In this document: in pieces, positions 1-9,089 of the stretch
How positions within the stretch are numbered: position 1 is the first letter of the stretch
Layout of the letters: the number at the start of each line of letters is the position of its first letter
DNA from: Pedobacter hiemivivus
GTDB lineage: Bacteria > Bacteroidota > Bacteroidia > Sphingobacteriales > Sphingobacteriaceae
Reading direction: 5' to 3'
NCBI RefSeq assembly: GCF_004331685.1
Contig: NZ_SJSM01000016.1
Location: 51,428-115,427, forward strand
Length of the DNA: 64,000 nt
Made by a program: the position numbers and the translations under genes
The notes under the pieces: model-generated
Seen by the model: the letters and a program-made list of their open reading frames with translations, nothing else
Database searches by the model: none
What the model was told of the DNA's origin: nothing

Positions 1-3000
1 TAGGTAAAATTGGTTAGCAACGTAAATCTCTTGTAACCAAATTCATTAATCAGCGCTCCATAATGCGGAGAAACAGAATTTCCCTGGTAAATTAATGCCA
101 ATGGATTGGCCATTTCTGTTTTATAACCAGTAGCCTCCCCTTTCTCATTGTATACCTGAGGAATTCCGGTAGCTGAAAGACCCGCCCATTTATAGCTATA
201 CAAATAATTAAGAGGTAAGCCAACCTGCGGTACACCAGCTAGATAAGAGCCAACTGTTTTTTGTGGAAAATCAACTTTAGTGACTTTATTCTTGTTGTAA
301 CTATAATTTAAGGTAGCCAACCACTTAAAGCCCTCATCTAAAATCAAGCCCGATAGGTTAACATCAAAACCCGTATTTTTAAGACTTGCATAATTGATAA
401 ACGCAGTATTAAATCCATAGGTCCCATTCACGGTTGCATTACCCAACAAGTCTGAACTCTTACGATTATAATATTCCAATGAGCCTCTTAAACGCTGTTT
501 GAGCATTGCAAAGTCAATCCCTAAATTGGTAACTTTCGTTTTCTCCCACCTCAGCAATGGATTTGTAGGATTAGACACATAAGCGTAAGGCAGATTATTT
601 TGGCTATTGGTAGCCACATTGGCAATTAAAAAAGGACTGGTAGATTTATTTACATTTCCATTAATACCATAGGTTGCTCTCAAAATCAAGCTATTGAAAA
701 TGCCGATCTCAAAGAGCCTTTCTTTATGCACTTGCCAACTCAGTCCAGCAGACCATAACCATACATTTTTGTACTGGTCACTGGAGCCGAAAAGATTGGT
801 TTTATCTAGTCTTGCACTTCCATTCAGCGTATATTTATCGTCATAGGTATAACCGGCATTGGTGTATATGGAAACAAATCTGTTTAAATCATCCTGAAAA
901 ATGGATTCATCTGGTATCAGATTCTGAGTATTACCTCTTACATCAGTATAAAAAGCGTTATAATTTACCCTGGCAAACTGAAGGCTTTGAGGATCATAAC
1001 CGTACTTTGTTTGATTGGAAGCTTTATTGCCAAGCTCCCTAACTTCTGTACCTGCGATGGCAGAAATGACATGCTTGCCATGTAAAAAGTCTGCATCATA
1101 TTTCAGCATGCCCCGATAAGTTTGCGAATAAGAACTACTGTTGAACTCCTTGTAAATCCCTCCTTTTGGAATGCCAGAAGTAAGAATCCCATTTTTTATG
1201 GTTGTAGCATAATTCACGCTATTTCTAACCAAGTAAGTCTGTTCGTTATAAACATTCTTGGTTACTGTATTGCCAGACTCATACTGATAGCCAGCGTTTG
1301 CCGAAAGACCTTTCAGGATTTCATAGTTTAAACCGGCTGTTACGTTGATGTTACTGGTTTTTACGGTATTGTTTTTATTATTGAATTCCTGACTTAGGTT
1401 ATAGTCCCAATTATATGGATAACCGGAATTAACATAAGCCTGTTTATCGCCCTGATAAAAAGTTTGAGGTTGTGCAATATATCCACCATTGGCATTCAGA
1501 ATTTGCTGATATGGGAGCAGATTTTTAAGATCGGTATAGCTCATTCCATTATTCAAACCCGTGTTCAAGGCATAGTTTAGTCCAACTTGCGCCCGTAATT
1601 TGGGTAATATGGTCATCGTCTCAAATAAATCCGTTACAAAACGTTTTGAGCCATTCTGTTTAAACTGATTGTTGATATTATCATAACTAAAGGACGCTCT
1701 ATGGGTAGATTTGGCACCTTTTCCAGCAATTGCCAATGCATATTGCTGCCTTGTGGCTGGACTCATAAACAAATCTTTAAACTCATCAAGAGCATTGATG
1801 TTTTTTAAAGGGTCAACCACCTGAGCTGCTCCAGAAGGATTATTCAAATAAGCATCAAGAACTGGTGAAATAGCCGACCGAGGGACGCCAGTTGTAAAAA
1901 GCGTAAGCTTATTATCTACCTTAAACTTTTCAAATTCAATATAAGAAGCACTCGAGGCATAAGGCAATTTATTAATATCAGCCGCGGGACTAATAGCAAA
2001 TGTCGAAGAGAAATCAATATCCAGAGGTTTACGGCTTGAACGCCCTCTTTTAGTTTGAATTACAATCACACCATTGGCAGCCCTTACCCCCCATATCGAA
2101 GCGGCGGAAGCATCTTTTAATACCGTAATACTCTCTACATCATTCGGATTAATACTCTCCACATTGCGTTCAATAGGAAAACCATCCAACACAATCAGGG
2201 GATCTTTATTAGAACTTGCCGCAATTGTACTTTGACCACGAATGGTAATCCTACCATCAGCTCCAGTTAATAAGCCAGGTACTTGTCCTTCCAGATACGT
2301 TAAAATATTACTGTTGCTTCGCTTATCAAGATCCGCTTGTGTCACAAAACCAAAGGAGCCAGCAGCACGTTCTTTGGGTAACCGCTGATACCCAGTACTG
2401 ACCATGACATTAACTTCATCCAGCTTATTTGAAGCTAGTTCCATTCTGATGTCCGGCATTTTACTGACCACACGAACTTCCTTTGTTTTATAGCCAAGAA
2501 AACTGATCGTTAGTATCGCTTTCTCATCCACATTGTTAAAACCATAACCTCCCTCACTATCGGTAAGTGTTCTTTTTTGACTACCATTTACTTTAACTGT
2601 GGCACCAACAAGCGGTTCTCCATTTTCATTCAATATCCGTCCGGTGATATTGATCAGTTTCAGGTAATCCACGATATTATCCAAAATAGATTTCTCTTTG
2701 GATTGTACGATAATTGTTTTCTCCTTGATCACATAGGTCAAGTCACTTCCCTGAACTACCCTATCCATTACTGTTGTTAATGCTGCATTTGAAAAATCTG
2801 CGACAATGATTTTCGAGCTGCTGATTTTGTCCGTAGGAAGCAACACATTATAACCCGTTTGGATGCTAATTTCCTTAATCAGTTTTTCTAGCGTTACCTT
2901 TTGCTGGCGCATAGTTATGCGTTGCGCAAAAGATGAAGCACTAACCTGCATCATGGAAACTATTAATATAATGGTGGTTAACTTCATTATTAATAACGGT

Positions 3001-3050
3001 TTATACATGCAACGCCAGTCGCATATAATTTTAGTATAAATTTTATACAT
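1..3050 (-). CDS. SusC/RagA-family TonB-linked outer membrane receptor (partial, runs off window)
   Basis: This is the N-terminal ~1016 residues of a SusC/RagA receptor, which imports oligosaccharides or peptides through the outer membrane using TonB energy; its 3' end lies beyond base 1. The translation shows a hydrophobic signal segment ending in ASSFAQ (about residues 20-43), an STN domain (about 55-110), a CarboxypepD_reg repeat with the usual ITGRILNENGEPLVGA start (about 133-210), a plug with the RagA signature region DASAASIWGVRAANGVIVI, then beta-barrel sequence. ATG at 3050 is the first after an in-frame stop at 3065-3063 and gives an N-terminus typical of Pedobacter SusC proteins; ATG at 3008 is an alternative. 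The STN domain and the upstream FecR and sigma genes indicate trans-envelope signalling. A SusD partner would lie downstream, outside the window. The substrate is unknown. Confidence 0.95.
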   Translation of the reverse strand, partial: MYKIYTKIICDWRCMYKPLLIMKLTTIILIVSMMQVSASSFAQRITMRQQKVTLEKLIKEISIQTGYNVLLPTDKISSSKIIVADFSNAALTTVMDRVVQGSDLTYVIKEKTIIVQSKEKSILDNIVDYLKLINITGRILNENGEPLVGATVKVNGSQKRTLTDSEGGYGFNNVDEKAILTISFLGYKTKEVRVVSKMPDIRMELASNKLDEVNVMVSTGYQRLPKERAAGSFGFVTQADLDKRSNSNILTYLEGQVPGLLTGADGRITIRGQSTIAASSNKDPLIVLDGFPIERNVESINPNDVESITVLKDASAASIWGVRAANGVIVIQTKRGRSSRKPLDIDFSSTFAISPAADINKLPYASSASYIEFEKFKVDNKLTLFTTGVPRSAISPVLDAYLNNPSGAAQVVDPLKNINALDEFKDLFMSPATRQQYALAIAGKGAKSTHRASFSYDNINNQFKQNGSKRFVTDLFETMTILPKLRAQVGLNYALNTGLNNGMSYTDLKNLLPYQQILNANGGYIAQPQTFYQGDKQAYVNSGYPYNWDYNLSQEFNNKNNTVKTSNINVTAGLNYEILKGLSANAGYQYESGNTVTKNVYNEQTYLVRNSVNYATTIKNGILTSGIPKGGIYKEFNSSSYSQTYRGMLKYDADFLHGKHVISAIAGTEVRELGNKASNQTKYGYDPQSLQFARVNYNAFYTDVRGNTQNLIPDESIFQDDLNRFVSIYTNAGYTYDDKYTLNGSARLDKTNLFGSSDQYKNVWLWSAGLSWQVHKERLFEIGIFNSLILRATYGINGNVNKSTSPFLIANVATNSQNNLPYAYVSNPTNPLLRWEKTKVTNLGIDFAMLKQRLRGSLEYYNRKSSDLLGNATVNGTYGFNTAFINYASLKNTGFDVNLSGLILDEGFKWLATLNYSYNKNKVTKVDFPQKTVGSYLAGVPQVGLPLNYLYSYKWAGLSATGIPQVYNEKGEATGYKTEMANPLALIYQGNSVSPHYGALINEFGYKRFTLLTNFT

Positions 3051-3259
3051 TTGATTGTCTTGTTAATCGTGAAAAATTGTTGCTCAATGATTCTCAGCCT
3101 TTATTGGCTTTAAGTTTAACAGATATCAGAAAGGGGGTGTTTCGAGCACTCCTTTTCTATTCTACCAAACTTTCAGATTAACTCAGGTTTCTTTTTTTCG
3201 GTCTTTCATTTTCTTGTTTAGTTTAGTTGATTATTAAATATAAGGGATGGTTAAGCCCC

Positions 3260-4459
3260 TTAGTTCCTGAGTACGGTAATTTCTTTGCCTTTTACTTCAA
3301 ACTTCACTTCATTTGTTAATGCTATCATCTCCAAAACCTTAGCCACATTAGAAAAACGGCTTACTGTTCCAAAAAACTTGATCTGCTTCACCGATGGATC
3401 AGCATATTTCACCTCAATATTGTACCACCTGGAAAGTTTGCGCATCACAATTTCCATCGACTCATTATTAAACATGAAATTTCCATTTTTCCAGGCAATG
3501 ACATCATCTGCTTGCACCTGGGCTATGCTAAGGGAAGTACCACTTAATAAAGACTGCTGACCTGGCTTTAACAGCACACTTTTCAAGCTTGTATTTATTT
3601 TCATAGGGTTGGATAAGGATACTTGCACAGCGCCTTCTAATAAGGTTGTAGCTATGTTCTGTTCATCCGCATAACTATTGATGTTGAAATGGGTACCCAA
3701 TACCTTAACCTGCTGATCTCGTGATTTCACGATAAATGGATGTGCTTTATCTTTAGAAACTTCAAAATAAGCTTCTCCATTTAGCTCCACAATCCTAGCT
3801 GAAAGCTTAGAAAATTTAGCTGGGAATTTTAAAGTGGAAGCGGCATTAAGCCAAACTGCCGTCCCATCAGAAAAGCGTACCTGATAGGTTTCACCAATCG
3901 CGGTAGAAATTGTATTGACCTGACCTGTTTCGGCTGCAGAATTTTGGGCTTGATAAACCAGTTTACCATCGGCAGTTTTAACAATTAGCACCCCAGCTTC
4001 TTTGGCCAGATCACCATTAGCCGATTCAGATAATTTTATTTTTTTGCCATTTGCTAAGGTTAAAGTAGCTGAATTTGTTCCTGGTAGGATGTTACTTGCG
4101 CTCGAAATTGAATTGCTAAAGTCAGTTTGATCTGTACGGAGATAAAACAAAACGGCCATTCCTGAGATTAACAGCATTGAAGCTGCCACAGCAACTACCC
4201 ATTTCCTGGCATACCATGGTCTATATCGTAGTATTGGTTTTAATTCAGGCTCAATTACCTCATGAATCCGATTAAGCAGCATTTGCATCGCTTCTTCTTC
4301 CTCATTTACAGACATGCCATCAGTATACAAAGGCGAACCTTGAAAAGAATCGTACCACTGATCAAGTTCTTGCAAATCTTGCGCACTAGCTTCATTACGC
4401 CTTGATCGCTCAATGACATCCAATATATGTTGTTCGTTATTGCCTTTATTAGTCCCCAT
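3260..4459 (-). CDS. FecR-family anti-sigma factor
   Basis: This is an inner-membrane anti-sigma/signal-transfer protein of 399 residues. The N-terminal cytoplasmic ~85 residues should bind the ECF sigma factor encoded just upstream. A single transmembrane helix follows (VVAVAASMLLISGMAVLFYL, about 88-108), then a periplasmic FecR domain (GETYQVRFSDGTAVWLNAAS and ELNGEAYFEVSKDKAHPF are characteristic) and a C-terminal DUF4974-type domain (NFMFNNESMEIVMRKLSRWY). ATG at 4459 is preferred over the longer frame that opens with TTG at 4486. It lies 89 bp downstream of the sigma gene and about 210 bp upstream of the SusC gene, so the three form the usual sigma/anti-sigma/receptor signalling set. 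Length and domains are normal for the family. Confidence 0.93.
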   Translation of the reverse strand: MGTNKGNNEQHILDVIERSRRNEASAQDLQELDQWYDSFQGSPLYTDGMSVNEEEEAMQMLLNRIHEVIEPELKPILRYRPWYARKWVVAVAASMLLISGMAVLFYLRTDQTDFSNSISSASNILPGTNSATLTLANGKKIKLSESANGDLAKEAGVLIVKTADGKLVYQAQNSAAETGQVNTISTAIGETYQVRFSDGTAVWLNAASTLKFPAKFSKLSARIVELNGEAYFEVSKDKAHPFIVKSRDQQVKVLGTHFNINSYADEQNIATTLLEGAVQVSLSNPMKINTSLKSVLLKPGQQSLLSGTSLSIAQVQADDVIAWKNGNFMFNNESMEIVMRKLSRWYNIEVKYADPSVKQIKFFGTVSRFSNVAKVLEMIALTNEVKFEVKGKEITVLRN

Positions 4460-4548
4460 CACTAAGTACACGAATAGAAAACCCAAGTGTTCTACTTCTT
4501 CAGTAAAATATTTATTAATATACTGAAAAACAACAATTTAATTTTACT

Positions 4549-5145
4549 TTAGGTACTCAAAAAGATCAACAAACACACAGCCAGTACATCGATTTGCTGG
4601 TCCTTAAAGTCTTTACGTAAAATACTTAAAGCCTTATGCATATGTTTCTTTACTGTGCTTACTGCAATCCCGGTACGCTCAGAAATCTCCTGATTGGACA
4701 ATTGCTCAAATCGGCTCATTAAAAAAACCTCCCTGCATTTATCAGGTAGTTGATCTGCAGCCTTACGAATTTTTTCGCGCAACTCTTTATATTCAAATTC
4801 CTGATCAGGCTGTAAGGGCAAGATCTGTTGATGGGTAATTACACTTTCCAGATGACTCTCTTTTAGCTTTTGCGAACGAAAAGCATCAATTATCCTGTAC
4901 TTAATTGCAATGTTGAGATAAGCTTCCAGTGAAGATTTGGGTTGGATTTGACTCCTTCTCATGTACAGATTCACAAAAACATCCTGCACCACCTCTTCGG
5001 CTTCTTCCTTAGATTTGAGGCGCTGAAAGGCTGCATTAATCGAAGATCTCCAATAACGCTTATATATCTCATTAAATGCTAAATGATCCCCATTACGAAG
5101 GAGTTCAGTTAGTTCGTGATCATTCAATGATTTATATTCGACCAT
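4549..5145 (-). CDS. ECF RNA polymerase sigma-70 factor (FecI-like)
   Basis: This 198-residue ECF sigma factor is expected to drive transcription of the adjacent SusC receptor operon when released by the FecR protein. Region 2 covers about residues 20-90 (FNEIYKRYWRSSINAAF, EEAEEVVQDVFVNLY) and region 4 about 125-180 (LPDKCREVFLMSRFEQLSNQEIS, then the helix-turn-helix GIAVSTVKKHMHKAL). A hydrophobic C-terminal tail (VLAVCLLIFLST) is common in Bacteroidota FecI proteins. The ATG at 5145 gives the standard VEYKSLNDHELTELL start. The target promoter sequence cannot be assigned from this locus alone. Confidence 0.94.
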   Translation of the reverse strand: MVEYKSLNDHELTELLRNGDHLAFNEIYKRYWRSSINAAFQRLKSKEEAEEVVQDVFVNLYMRRSQIQPKSSLEAYLNIAIKYRIIDAFRSQKLKESHLESVITHQQILPLQPDQEFEYKELREKIRKAADQLPDKCREVFLMSRFEQLSNQEISERTGIAVSTVKKHMHKALSILRKDFKDQQIDVLAVCLLIFLST

Positions 5146-5226
5146 AGCAATGCTTGTATAAATTTACTTAAAAGGAGGGCAATAGTAATTAATTATTTTC
5201 ACAATTTAATTATGAGGACTAGATAC

Positions 5227-5275
5227 AAATAGAAAGCGGAGGATAATCCTTCAGATCATCTTCCGCTTTCTATTT
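5227..5275 (-). terminator. Rho-independent terminator after the M16 remnant
   Basis: A 14-bp perfect inverted repeat (5227-5240 with 5262-5275; AAATAGAAAGCGGA and its complement) sits about 45 bp past the stop of the M16 peptidase remnant. On the minus strand the stem ends in a T-rich run. It separates the remnant from the sigma-factor gene and suggests that the remnant descends from a real transcription unit. Confidence 0.7.
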
Positions 5276-5317
5276 TATCGGCCTGTCACCTATGGCCTCT
5301 TAGAAATTGTACTTTAG

Positions 5318-5996
5318 CTATTTCTTTCGTGCAGGCAACAATACTGCTTGTATGTAATTGCTGCCAGTTAAAAATTCGTTCGCAGCCTGCTTTAAAGTTT
5401 GTGTATTAGCCTTATAAAAGTAATAAGGATAATGTACAATTTCATAAGGATCGTCACCATTCACATATTGTAAAGTCAAGTAATCGCGCCAAAAAATATA
5501 ATCGAAAGTTTGCTTTTTGAGTTCACTTTTTCTCAAAGTCACATATTGCTTCAGCTCCTCAGCTTTTATACCTTGTTGCAAGCTGGCAATCGTTTGATGA
5601 ACCTGAGCCAACATTTCATCAACCTGCTGTGGCAAACACTTAAACCCAATATTTATGGAATAGCTTTGCTTTGGAAACTTAGTTAAGTTAAGTGTCACCG
5701 AGGCTTTATTTGCTCCGCTAAAGGCTTTAAGGGTATCCAAATTTTTCTCCAATAAATAAGACAATACCTTTAACTGCAGATTTACAGAATCGCTGTGTTG
5801 GTACTTCCCACTATAAACCAATTGCACCGCTGCCAATGGCAAATGGCCATTGCAGACTTTTTTATAAATCTTGCCTTGCGGAATCTCGTTGTTCCTGTCA
5901 ACTTGCGTTTGCACAACTGCCTTTAAACGCATGCTCATCCCCACTGGCAATTTTTACCAGCAATTCACGTTCGCCCGGAATTGGTTTGATCGCCAT
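5318..5996 (-). pseudogene. Chimeric remnant: ECF sigma-factor start joined to M16 peptidase C-terminus
   Basis: Two gene pieces meet here. The minus-strand ATG at 5996 opens a frame reading MAIKPIPGERELLVKIASGD followed by EHAF, which is the standard N-terminus of a Bacteroidota ECF sigma factor; it hits TGA after about 32 codons. In another frame, from about 5930 to 5318, the sequence encodes the last ~200 residues of an M16 (pitrilysin/PqqL-like) zinc peptidase: PLAAVQLVYSGKYQHSDSVN, the SINIGFKCLPQQVDEML core, and the end FLTGSNYIQAVLLPARKK with its own terminator. The N-terminal half with the HxxEH zinc site is absent, so no active peptidase can be made. The join falls near 5925-5935 and looks like a deletion scar. 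An ATG-initiated 210-residue frame from 5950 exists but is probably not a functional protein. Confidence 0.75.
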
Positions 5997-6321
5997 ATAC
6001 TATACCTTCTTAAAATTACATACAAATTTAGCCAATAATAAGTAAAATTCGGCAGATAAGGCCAATGATGGAACTTACTGTAAACGTTCCGTAAAACGCA
6101 ACACACAGAATCACAGGTTCCACTTGAATTGCTTCATGAGATATTGCGTTAGTTTACATTTGGGTGATTTACACAAAAATATCAAAATCAATCAATCAAA
6201 ATAGTTAGCAATTGTTAACGAAAACAGACTTTCTATTACCTAACTAAAATGTTACAGCCAAGAATTTTGCGCTAAAAATTTCTTTTCAGTTAACCATATA
6301 TCAACTGTCTGCAACCCCTAT

Positions 6322-6409
6322 TTACCCGGACATTACCCGGACATTACTCGGACATTACCCGGACACTACTTGGCTGGATTCGAGTAGTGTCCGGTTAACA
6401 GCCGAGTAA
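6322..6409. repeat. 11-bp direct repeats plus nested inverted repeat
   Basis: Four tandem copies of TTACCCGGACA (6322-6332, 6333-6343, 6344-6354 with one change, 6355-6365) run into a hairpin. CCGGACACTACT (6359-6370) is perfectly complementary to AGTAGTGTCCGG (6383-6394) around a 12-nt loop, and the pairing continues outward (TTA with TAA) past one mismatch. CCGAGTAA at 6402-6409 is in turn the complement of the third repeat (TTACTCGG). The layout resembles short repeat families scattered through Pedobacter genomes, but copy number cannot be judged from one window. Confidence 0.8.
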
Positions 6410-6521
6410 CATCCCTTAATACATCGTGAATTAAATTACCTCAGAGTACAATCGGCTAAAAGCATGCAAATTGACAATCAGCATCTTAGTGCATACATTA
6501 GGAAAACAAACAAAAAAAACT

Positions 6522-6584
6522 ATGGCAAGAATTAATAATGATATTTTAGGTGGCATTCAGTTCATCGTTATGACTGGGCCATGA
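6522..6584 (+). pseudogene. DUF6266-like N-terminal stub
   Basis: A 20-codon frame, MARINNDILGGIQFIVMTGP, ends in TGA. Its first 11 residues match the invariant start of Sphingobacteriaceae DUF6266 proteins (pattern MxxIxxGILGGFSG), then similarity stops abruptly. It is best read as the 5' stub of such a gene truncated by deletion. The family link is from memory of the motif and is tentative. Confidence 0.4.
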
Positions 6585-6632
6585 CCTATCCTAAACTTTC
6601 GTATTCCTAACTTCGAATGTAATCTTGGTAAA

Positions 6633-7655
6633 ATGAAAAAAATAGGTTTTTTATCCTTCGGTCATTGGTCAGACCATCCCTCATATCTTGCCCGTACAGC
6701 GGGCGATACCTTGCTCCAGTCCATTGATCTCGCTGTTGCCGCAGAAGAAATAGGTCTAGATGGTGCTTATTTTAGGGTTCATCATTTTGCCAGGCAGCTT
6801 GCCTCCCCATTTCCACTGCTTTCGGCAATCGGGGCAAAGACCAGCAAAATAGAAATTGGTACAGGCGTCATCGATATGCGCTATGAAAACCCCTTATATA
6901 TGGTAGAAGATGCAGGTGCTGCCGACTTGATCTCGGGTGGGCGTTTGCAACTGGGTATTAGTAGAGGTTCTCCCGAACAAGTGATAGAAGGTTGGCGGCA
7001 TTTTGGTTTTGCACCTAAGGAAGGTCAAAATGATGCGGATATGGGAAGAGAAAAGGCCCTGGAGTTTTTGGATAAGTTGAAGGGCCAAGGTTTTGCTCAG
7101 CCTAATCCCAATCCTATGTTTCCAAATCCTCCTGGTCTGTTAAGATTGGAACCATACTCCGATGGCTTGCGAGAACGCATCTGGTGGGGAGCTGCATCCA
7201 ATGCCACAGCGGTCTGGGCCGCCGAGAATGGAATGAACCTGCAAAGTTCTACTTTAAAATTCGATGAAAACGGTAAGCCTTTCCATATCCAGCAGGCCGA
7301 GCAGATCAGACTTTATAAAGATGCCTGGAAAAAAGCAGGACACGAACGTGATGCCAGGGTTTCGGTAAGCCGTTCTATTTTTGCACTGGTTAACGATCAG
7401 GACAGGTATTACTTTGGACAGCAGGGAAAGGGCGCTGATAGCTTTGGCTATATCGAGCCTACTCAACGGGCGGTCTTTGGTAAGAGCTATGCGGCAGAAC
7501 CCGATCAGCTCATTAGGGAATTGGCTCAGGACGAGGCTATACAGGAAGCGGATACTATACTTTTGACTATACCGAACACTTTGGGTGTTGATTACAATAT
7601 CCATGTACTGTCTGCTATTTTGGAGCACGTTGCACCTGCTCTTGGCTGGCGATGA
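6633..7655 (+). CDS. LLM-class flavin-dependent oxidoreductase (luciferase-like)
   Basis: This 340-residue protein has the bacterial-luciferase-like TIM-barrel fold and should use FMNH2 or F420-like flavin chemistry on an unknown substrate. Visible family features are the N-terminal strand KKIGFLSFGHW, the AVAAEEIGLDGAYFRVHHF segment, the SKIEIGTGVIDMRYENP segment, and ISGGRLQLGISRGSPEQVIEGWRHFG, which resembles the LLM flavin-binding stretch. Length is normal. It stands alone, 24 bp upstream of a histidine-kinase gene on the same strand. The substrate cannot be inferred. Confidence 0.88.
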   Translation: MKKIGFLSFGHWSDHPSYLARTAGDTLLQSIDLAVAAEEIGLDGAYFRVHHFARQLASPFPLLSAIGAKTSKIEIGTGVIDMRYENPLYMVEDAGAADLISGGRLQLGISRGSPEQVIEGWRHFGFAPKEGQNDADMGREKALEFLDKLKGQGFAQPNPNPMFPNPPGLLRLEPYSDGLRERIWWGAASNATAVWAAENGMNLQSSTLKFDENGKPFHIQQAEQIRLYKDAWKKAGHERDARVSVSRSIFALVNDQDRYYFGQQGKGADSFGYIEPTQRAVFGKSYAAEPDQLIRELAQDEAIQEADTILLTIPNTLGVDYNIHVLSAILEHVAPALGWR

Positions 7656-7679
7656 AATTTTTAGTTAACTTCATCTGCT

Positions 7680-8939
7680 ATGACATACCTATTAATCATC
7701 CTCCTATTTTCCATGTCTGCCTGCGCCCAGAACCCTCATCCGGTTTCCCCAGCTGATACCGCTCATCATCAAGTTGATAAACTCAATCGAACCGGCGTCG
7801 AATACCATTCCGCCGGCGATAAAACCAAAGCCTTGGAACACCACAATAAGGCACTACAACTCGCCAAAAAGCATGAGCTTCATGAAGACCAAATTCGTTC
7901 TCTGATCGGCATTGCCAACGTGTTAAAAACTGATGATACCGATCAAAGCATCATACATTTAAAAAGAGCTTTGCAACTGGCCAAATCCATCAACCATCAG
8001 GAACTTACCTCAGAGATTTACCATAGCCTATCAGAAATCTACCGCCAGCAAGCCGATTATAGGCAATCAATGGATGCACTGGAAGAACACCACCGGCTTG
8101 CCGATAAAATGATACAAGGTGAAAAAGATCAGAAGCTGACTCTTTTAGAAAAGACATATCAACGGGACGCTATACTCATTATTGCCATTGCCATTCTCTT
8201 CATTATGGCTGTGCTATTCTATTATTTTAGAAAAACACGACAATTAAATACCCGCCTGCACGCAGCCAACCAGATCAAAGACAAGCTGTTTACCATTATT
8301 GGGCATGACCTGCGCAACCCCATCGGAAGCATTACCAATGTACTGGCCATGATGGAAGGCGATGACCTGACACCTGATGAACAAAGGCACATGATCAGCC
8401 AGATGCGCAAACAAGGCGATGTTTCCCTGGAGATACTGGACTCCCTATTAAATTGGGGCAAAGCCCAACTCAACGGCATAACCATTAACCCAGTGGAGTT
8501 CGATCCGACAGCAATCGTTATCAACAACATCACTGCATTACAGGGAAAGGCAGCTGAAAAAGGATTGAATATTCAAAATCATATCCTTCCTGGTTATAAA
8601 ATCAAAGCTGATCAGGATCATTTTGATTTCATTATCCGCAATCTGCTTTCCAATGCCATAAAGTTCAGCAGCGAAAGCGGAAAAATTGAGATCAATGTAA
8701 AACAAGAACCCTCGAGAACTGTCTTTTCAGTAAAAGACGAAGGGGTCGGCATCAATGCTGCCCAACAAAAGGCCTTTCTATCTCAACATATGGGTATCAC
8801 CTACGGCACTAAAGGAGAAAAAGGTACAGGAATAGGCCTAATGCTGAGTAAAGAATTTCAACGGGCAAGCGGCGGAGCACTCTGGCTGGAAAGCAAAGAA
8901 GCGTCGGGGACTACAGTATATTTCAGTTATCCGAAATAA
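7680..8939 (+). CDS. TPR-containing membrane sensor histidine kinase
   Basis: This 419-residue sensor kinase opens with a lipoprotein-like or cleavable signal (LLIILLFSMSACAQ), then about 120 residues of TPR-like helices in the periplasm (EYHSAGDKTKALEHHNKALQ and following). A transmembrane helix (about 164-184) leads to a HisKA domain with H209 in IIGHDLRNP, and a HATPase_c domain with N box (NLLSNAIKFS), G1 (DEGVGI) and G2 (GTGIGL). No response regulator is adjacent, so the partner must be encoded elsewhere. This TPR-TM-HisKA layout is common in Bacteroidota. The signal that it senses is not evident. Confidence 0.92.
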   Translation: MTYLLIILLFSMSACAQNPHPVSPADTAHHQVDKLNRTGVEYHSAGDKTKALEHHNKALQLAKKHELHEDQIRSLIGIANVLKTDDTDQSIIHLKRALQLAKSINHQELTSEIYHSLSEIYRQQADYRQSMDALEEHHRLADKMIQGEKDQKLTLLEKTYQRDAILIIAIAILFIMAVLFYYFRKTRQLNTRLHAANQIKDKLFTIIGHDLRNPIGSITNVLAMMEGDDLTPDEQRHMISQMRKQGDVSLEILDSLLNWGKAQLNGITINPVEFDPTAIVINNITALQGKAAEKGLNIQNHILPGYKIKADQDHFDFIIRNLLSNAIKFSSESGKIEINVKQEPSRTVFSVKDEGVGINAAQQKAFLSQHMGITYGTKGEKGTGIGLMLSKEFQRASGGALWLESKEASGTTVYFSYPK

Positions 8940-9089
8940 CCGCAATCGTCTTAATCATCGTATAGGGGAAGAAAAAAATTATTAAATAGTGTCGTATTTT
9001 TGATCTTTAATCTAATCATGAGCTATCAGGATAATTAATTTGAGCCGTATAGATAAGCTCAATAATGATCGAACGCTGATCTTTGTATC

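Larger units (their letters stand above)
5997..6632. other. Gene-poor decayed stretch
   Basis: No intact gene is visible in about 640 bases. The left part (5997-6320) is AT-rich with no recognisable feature. The middle holds an 11-bp repeat cluster with a hairpin (6322-6409), and the right part a DUF6266-like stub (6522-6584). Together with the neighbouring chimeric remnant this marks a spot of repeated deletion or insertion. Confidence 0.6.

Noticed and set aside
812..2780. Plus-strand frames opposite the SusC gene
   Set aside because: All are antisense to a continuous receptor reading frame that runs off the window.
6322..6409. Possible CRISPR array
   Set aside because: The 11-bp units are contiguous without spacers and there are no cas genes, so this is a tandem repeat and hairpin.
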